Origin: Archaeoglobales archaeon | GTDB taxonomy: Archaea; Halobacteriota; Archaeoglobi; Archaeoglobales; Archaeoglobaceae | Direction of reading: 5' to 3' | Assembly: GCA_029984855.1 (NCBI GenBank) | Contig: JARQZL010000056.1 | Coordinates: 34,237-98,236 of the forward strand | DNA length: 64,000 bases | Shown: piece by piece, positions 60,595-64,000 of the stretch | Numbering within the stretch: position 1 is the stretch's first letter | Layout of the letters: each line of letters opens with the position of its first letter | Made by a program: the position numbers and the translations under genes | Notes under the pieces: generated by a model | Seen by the model: the letters and a program-made list of their open reading frames with translations, nothing else | Databases searched by the model: none | What the model was told of the DNA's origin: nothing

Positions 60595-61050
60595 ATGCTT
60601 ATTCTGCAGGGCACTGTGGAAGTTGAGGATGTTTCAGGATTTTTATCGAAATACGGAGAATGTGCAGCATTTCTAAATGCAGATTACATAGCAGATTTAG
60701 CTCATGCAGAGCTTGCAGCAAGGAAAGCGATAAGAGCGTGGAGAGAAGGTAGAAACGTGGCAAAAACCCTGTCTGTTGAAATTATGCTTTACGCTGCAGC
60801 AACAAGGCAGATAAATAGGGCGATGGCTGTGGGGTTGAGGCAGGGAAGGAATAGAGTCGTGGTTGTTGTGCTAAACTGCAACAGCATTAATGTATTAAAA
60901 GAAGAGCACGTTCTCGAGATGGATGAGGAGAAAATAAAGAGGTTGAAAGAGTTTTTTAAGATAACCGATGAGGAAATGGAAATTGCTGGTATTGAAAACC
61001 TTCCCAAACTTATCCGGGAGAGAATTATCCTTTTCGACCTGAACAAGTGA
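60595..61050 (+). CDS. cgi121: KEOPS complex subunit Cgi121
   Basis: 151 residues. AAFLNADYIADLAHAELAAR and the VEIMLYAAATRQINRAMAVG segment are typical of archaeal Cgi121, which binds the Bud32 kinase and the tRNA 3' end in the KEOPS complex that makes t6A37 on tRNAs. Kae1-Bud32 are not in the window. It is probably co-transcribed with the KaiC-like gene upstream. Confidence 0.87.
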   Translation: MLILQGTVEVEDVSGFLSKYGECAAFLNADYIADLAHAELAARKAIRAWREGRNVAKTLSVEIMLYAAATRQINRAMAVGLRQGRNRVVVVVLNCNSINVLKEEHVLEMDEEKIKRLKEFFKITDEEMEIAGIENLPKLIRERIILFDLNK

Positions 61051-61128
61051 TTTTCTGCTTTTTTACACAATGTTATTGCATAAGCATTGCAGAAAAACTT
61101 AAGTATTCTAATTACTACAATAATTATC

Positions 61129-61789
61129 ATGATTTGGATCATAGCTCTCGTGGCTCTAATATCATTCGGGCTGAATACTGCAATTCAAACTGAATGCGTG
61201 GAGCATAAAGCAACTCTCGAGGATTTTCTCTCTCTTACAGATGAAAGAGCAGTTGAATTCAGTTATTTTAATCCATCAAGCGATGGCATTAAATCCTATA
61301 TCAGTTCTGAGTACGGTACTGAAGTACAGTTTGCAGTTTTTAGGGTACACGACGGCTATGTGTGGCTTATAGGTGAAAAGGTTGAACCATCGATCACTTC
61401 CAGCGAGAGGTATAGAGGTGTAGAGTTGAAAACATTGAAAGATGCTTGCTGGGCCTATTTTAATGGAATAACTATATACGGGACAGTTGACGAGGTTAAG
61501 TCAACTATAGATTCATATTATTCAGGGGAAACACTTCTTAACTACTTAGAAGATAGGGGCATCCAAGTTGCAAACAGCGATTACCTGAAGGTACTTAAGG
61601 GTGAGTACTGTCCGTTCTCTACCTCCTTCAAAGTTGTAAAGGCAAAGAATATTGGTGATAAGTACGTTTTCAAGACCTACAGTAATGGAAAGTGGACATA
61701 CAGATCTGAGGACTCTTTTACGGCAGGTATGTTTGAAAAGCACAGGAAGAAGATAGAGATAGACGTCAGGGGCATGGACGTGACAGGAA

Positions 61790-61803
<14 letters not shown>
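61129..61803 (+). CDS. Membrane-anchored extracellular protein, unknown
   Basis: The ATG at 61129 gives 224 residues that open with one membrane anchor (IWIIALVALISFGLN). The rest is an extracellular-type domain with EDFLSLTDERAVEFSYFNPS, YVWLIGEKVEPSITSSERYR and two isolated cysteines, rich in tyrosine and short strands. No family recognised. The last 14 bp overlap the convergent ogt gene. Confidence 0.6.
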
Positions 61804-62822
<1,019 letters not shown>

Positions 62823-62873
62823 TTAGGACAATCCCTTAAAAAATTTTAAATTGCCTTAAAAAAGCTGCACCAC

Positions 62874-64000
62874 ATGGAGGATGTTGCGTGGTTACTGGCC
62901 GCAACGGCCTTAGTTATGCTGATGACGCCCGGAGTGGGCCTTTTTTATGGAGGTATGGTGAGAAGAAAGAACGTAGTGTACATGATTGCCCTGTCATTTG
63001 TGGCATATATTCTCGTCAGTCTGCAGTGGGCTCTTGGTGGTTACAGTCTTTCGTTCGGTAAGGACATCGCAGGATTCTTTGGAACCGGAGGGATTATGCC
63101 AATCGACATCTTTGCCATCTATCAGCTCACGTTTGCAGCAATAACGCTTGCGATAATCACCAGTGCTGCAGCAGAGAGAATGAAGTTATCTGCATTTGTA
63201 ATCTTCGGTTTGCTCTGGACGACACTTGTTTACGATCCGTTCGCACACTGGTTGTGGGGCAACGGATGGCTTGCAAAGCTTGGAGCTTTGGACTTTGCTG
63301 GAGGCATGGTGGTTCATATCAGCTCTGGATTTGGAGCTCTCGCCCTTGCAATAGCGCTTGGAGCAAGAAAGGGGTTTCAGGAATACAGCATGGAACCCCA
63401 CAACATACCGATGACTCTGCTCGGTGCAGCACTGCTCTGGTTTGGCTGGTTTGGTTTCAACGGGGGAAGTGCTTTAGCTGCTAATGAAACGGCAGTTAGG
63501 GCTGTTATTGCCACAAATACAGCCGCAGCCTCAGGAGCGCTTGTATGGATGCTCCTCACCTGGTCTGGCAGGCCAGGCTCTTTAAGCATAGTAACGGGTG
63601 CAATTGCAGGACTTGCAGCAATAACCCCTGCAGCCGGTTACGTTGGCATTCCAGAGGCTCTTGCAATAGGTATAATTGCAGGACTGCTGTGCTACAGGGC
63701 GATGCTGTTCAGGATTAAGAAGGGGCTGGATGAAAGTCTGGATGCATGGGCAATACACGGAGTTGGTGGGCTGTGGGGCTCAATAGCTCTCGGCATTTTT
63801 GGTGAAAAAGGACTTATCTCTGGAAGCACAGCACTAATTACATCTCAGCTGGTCGCTGTAGTTGCTACGGCAGTCTACGCCTTCGCAGTAACCTACGTCC
63901 TTGCGAAGATTGTGGATGCAGCGATAGGCCTTAGAGTCAGCGAGGAGGAGGAGTACGTCGGCCTTGATATCTCGCAGCATGGGGAGACTGCGTACACCTG
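62874..64000 (+). CDS. amtB: Ammonium transporter (3' end outside window)
   Basis: Open from the ATG at 62874 to the right edge, 375 codons, so nearly complete; the track omits it because no stop is in the window. [20 protein letters not shown] is the Amt entry, and [40 protein letters not shown] and the twin-histidine helix [11 protein letters not shown] follow. The visible end, [20 protein letters not shown], is the usual Amt C-terminal tail. It imports ammonium and is normally followed by a GlnK regulator. TTTTAAATTGCC about 25 nt upstream is the likely TATA box. Confidence 0.95.
   Translation, partial: MEDVAWLLAATALVMLMTPGVGLFYGGMVRRKNVVYMIALSFVAYILVSLQWALGGYSLSFGKDIAGFFGTGGIMPIDIFAIYQLTFAAITLAIITSAAAERMKLSAFVIFGLLWTTLVYDPFAHWLWGNGWLAKLGALDFAGGMVVHISSGFGALALAIALGARKGFQEYSMEPHNIPMTLLGAALLWFGWFGFNGGSALAANETAVRAVIATNTAAASGALVWMLLTWSGRPGSLSIVTGAIAGLAAITPAAGYVGIPEALAIGIIAGLLCYRAMLFRIKKGLDESLDAWAIHGVGGLWGSIALGIFGEKGLISGSTALITSQLVAVVATAVYAFAVTYVLAKIVDAAIGLRVSEEEEYVGLDISQHGETAYT

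Overview
The window reads as a chromosome segment of a hyperthermophilic euryarchaeon of the Archaeoglobaceae (Archaeoglobus, Geoglobus or Ferroglobus; the genus cannot be fixed from sequence alone). The alanine dehydrogenase, family 4 uracil-DNA glycosylase, LonB, archaeal geranylgeranyl reductase, methanofuran enzyme MfnB, 2-oxoacid:ferredoxin oxidoreductase and system I cytochrome c maturation genes fit that group. Many genes have a TATA-like box about 25 nt before the start codon (argD, ccmE, ggr, argC, the DHH gene, amtB), as expected for leaderless archaeal transcripts. Both tRNAs lack an encoded CCA. No rRNA, CRISPR array, integrase or intact insertion sequence was seen.

Layout. 0-2 kb: the 5' part of an FAD-dependent dehydrogenase and a radical SAM protein. 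2-7.3 kb: an accessory stretch with a membrane-bound two-HTH regulator, repeated operator-like sites, several secreted-protein genes (two broken), a decayed HepT/MntA toxin-antitoxin pair, and an IMP cyclohydrolase domain that has lost its C-terminus. 7.3-24.4 kb: mostly core genes, namely argD, a DUF89 phosphatase, an ADP-ribosylglycohydrolase, trxB, ccmE-ccmF, a HIT protein, lonB, korAB, an M20 peptidase, an MscS channel abutting DUF432, and geranylgeranyl reductase.

24.6-29.6 kb: an AT-rich minus-strand island unlike its neighbours. It appears to descend from two large genes. One is about 1040 codons, with a coiled-coil part followed by a beta-rich, pore-former-like part. The other is about 610 codons and ends in a lysozyme or transglycosylase-like domain. 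Both are now split by nonsense codons and single-base frameshifts. This is the best candidate for an undescribed system, perhaps a bacterial-derived antibacterial or cell-envelope cassette, now degrading or recoded.

29.8-39 kb: nth, prs, a HisA-like protein divergent from mfnB, a DHH phosphoesterase, a diphthamide-synthase-like ATPase, alanine dehydrogenase, a LolA-like lipoprotein, DUF763, ahbC (heme pathway) and tRNA-Arg(CCG). 39-45 kb: ccdA, a 5'-truncated glyA, then an acetate module (acs and a SatP-type transporter) and a DUF1646 transporter. 45-64 kb: an Lhr-type helicase, CoA-disulfide reductase-like protein, udg, a CARF-like regulator, argC, tRNA-Gly(TCC), amrS, DUF483 with a CBS regulator, an Obg/Nog-like GTPase, a presenilin-like protease, a PIN-ATPase-KH protein, hisI, a KaiC-like protein with Cgi121, ogt, nadM and the start of amtB.

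Indels and stop lesions are concentrated in the accessory parts (3-7 kb and 24.6-29.6 kb) while some 55 other genes are intact. That favours real gene decay over uniform sequencing error, although several lesions lie in short homopolymers and should be confirmed in raw reads.
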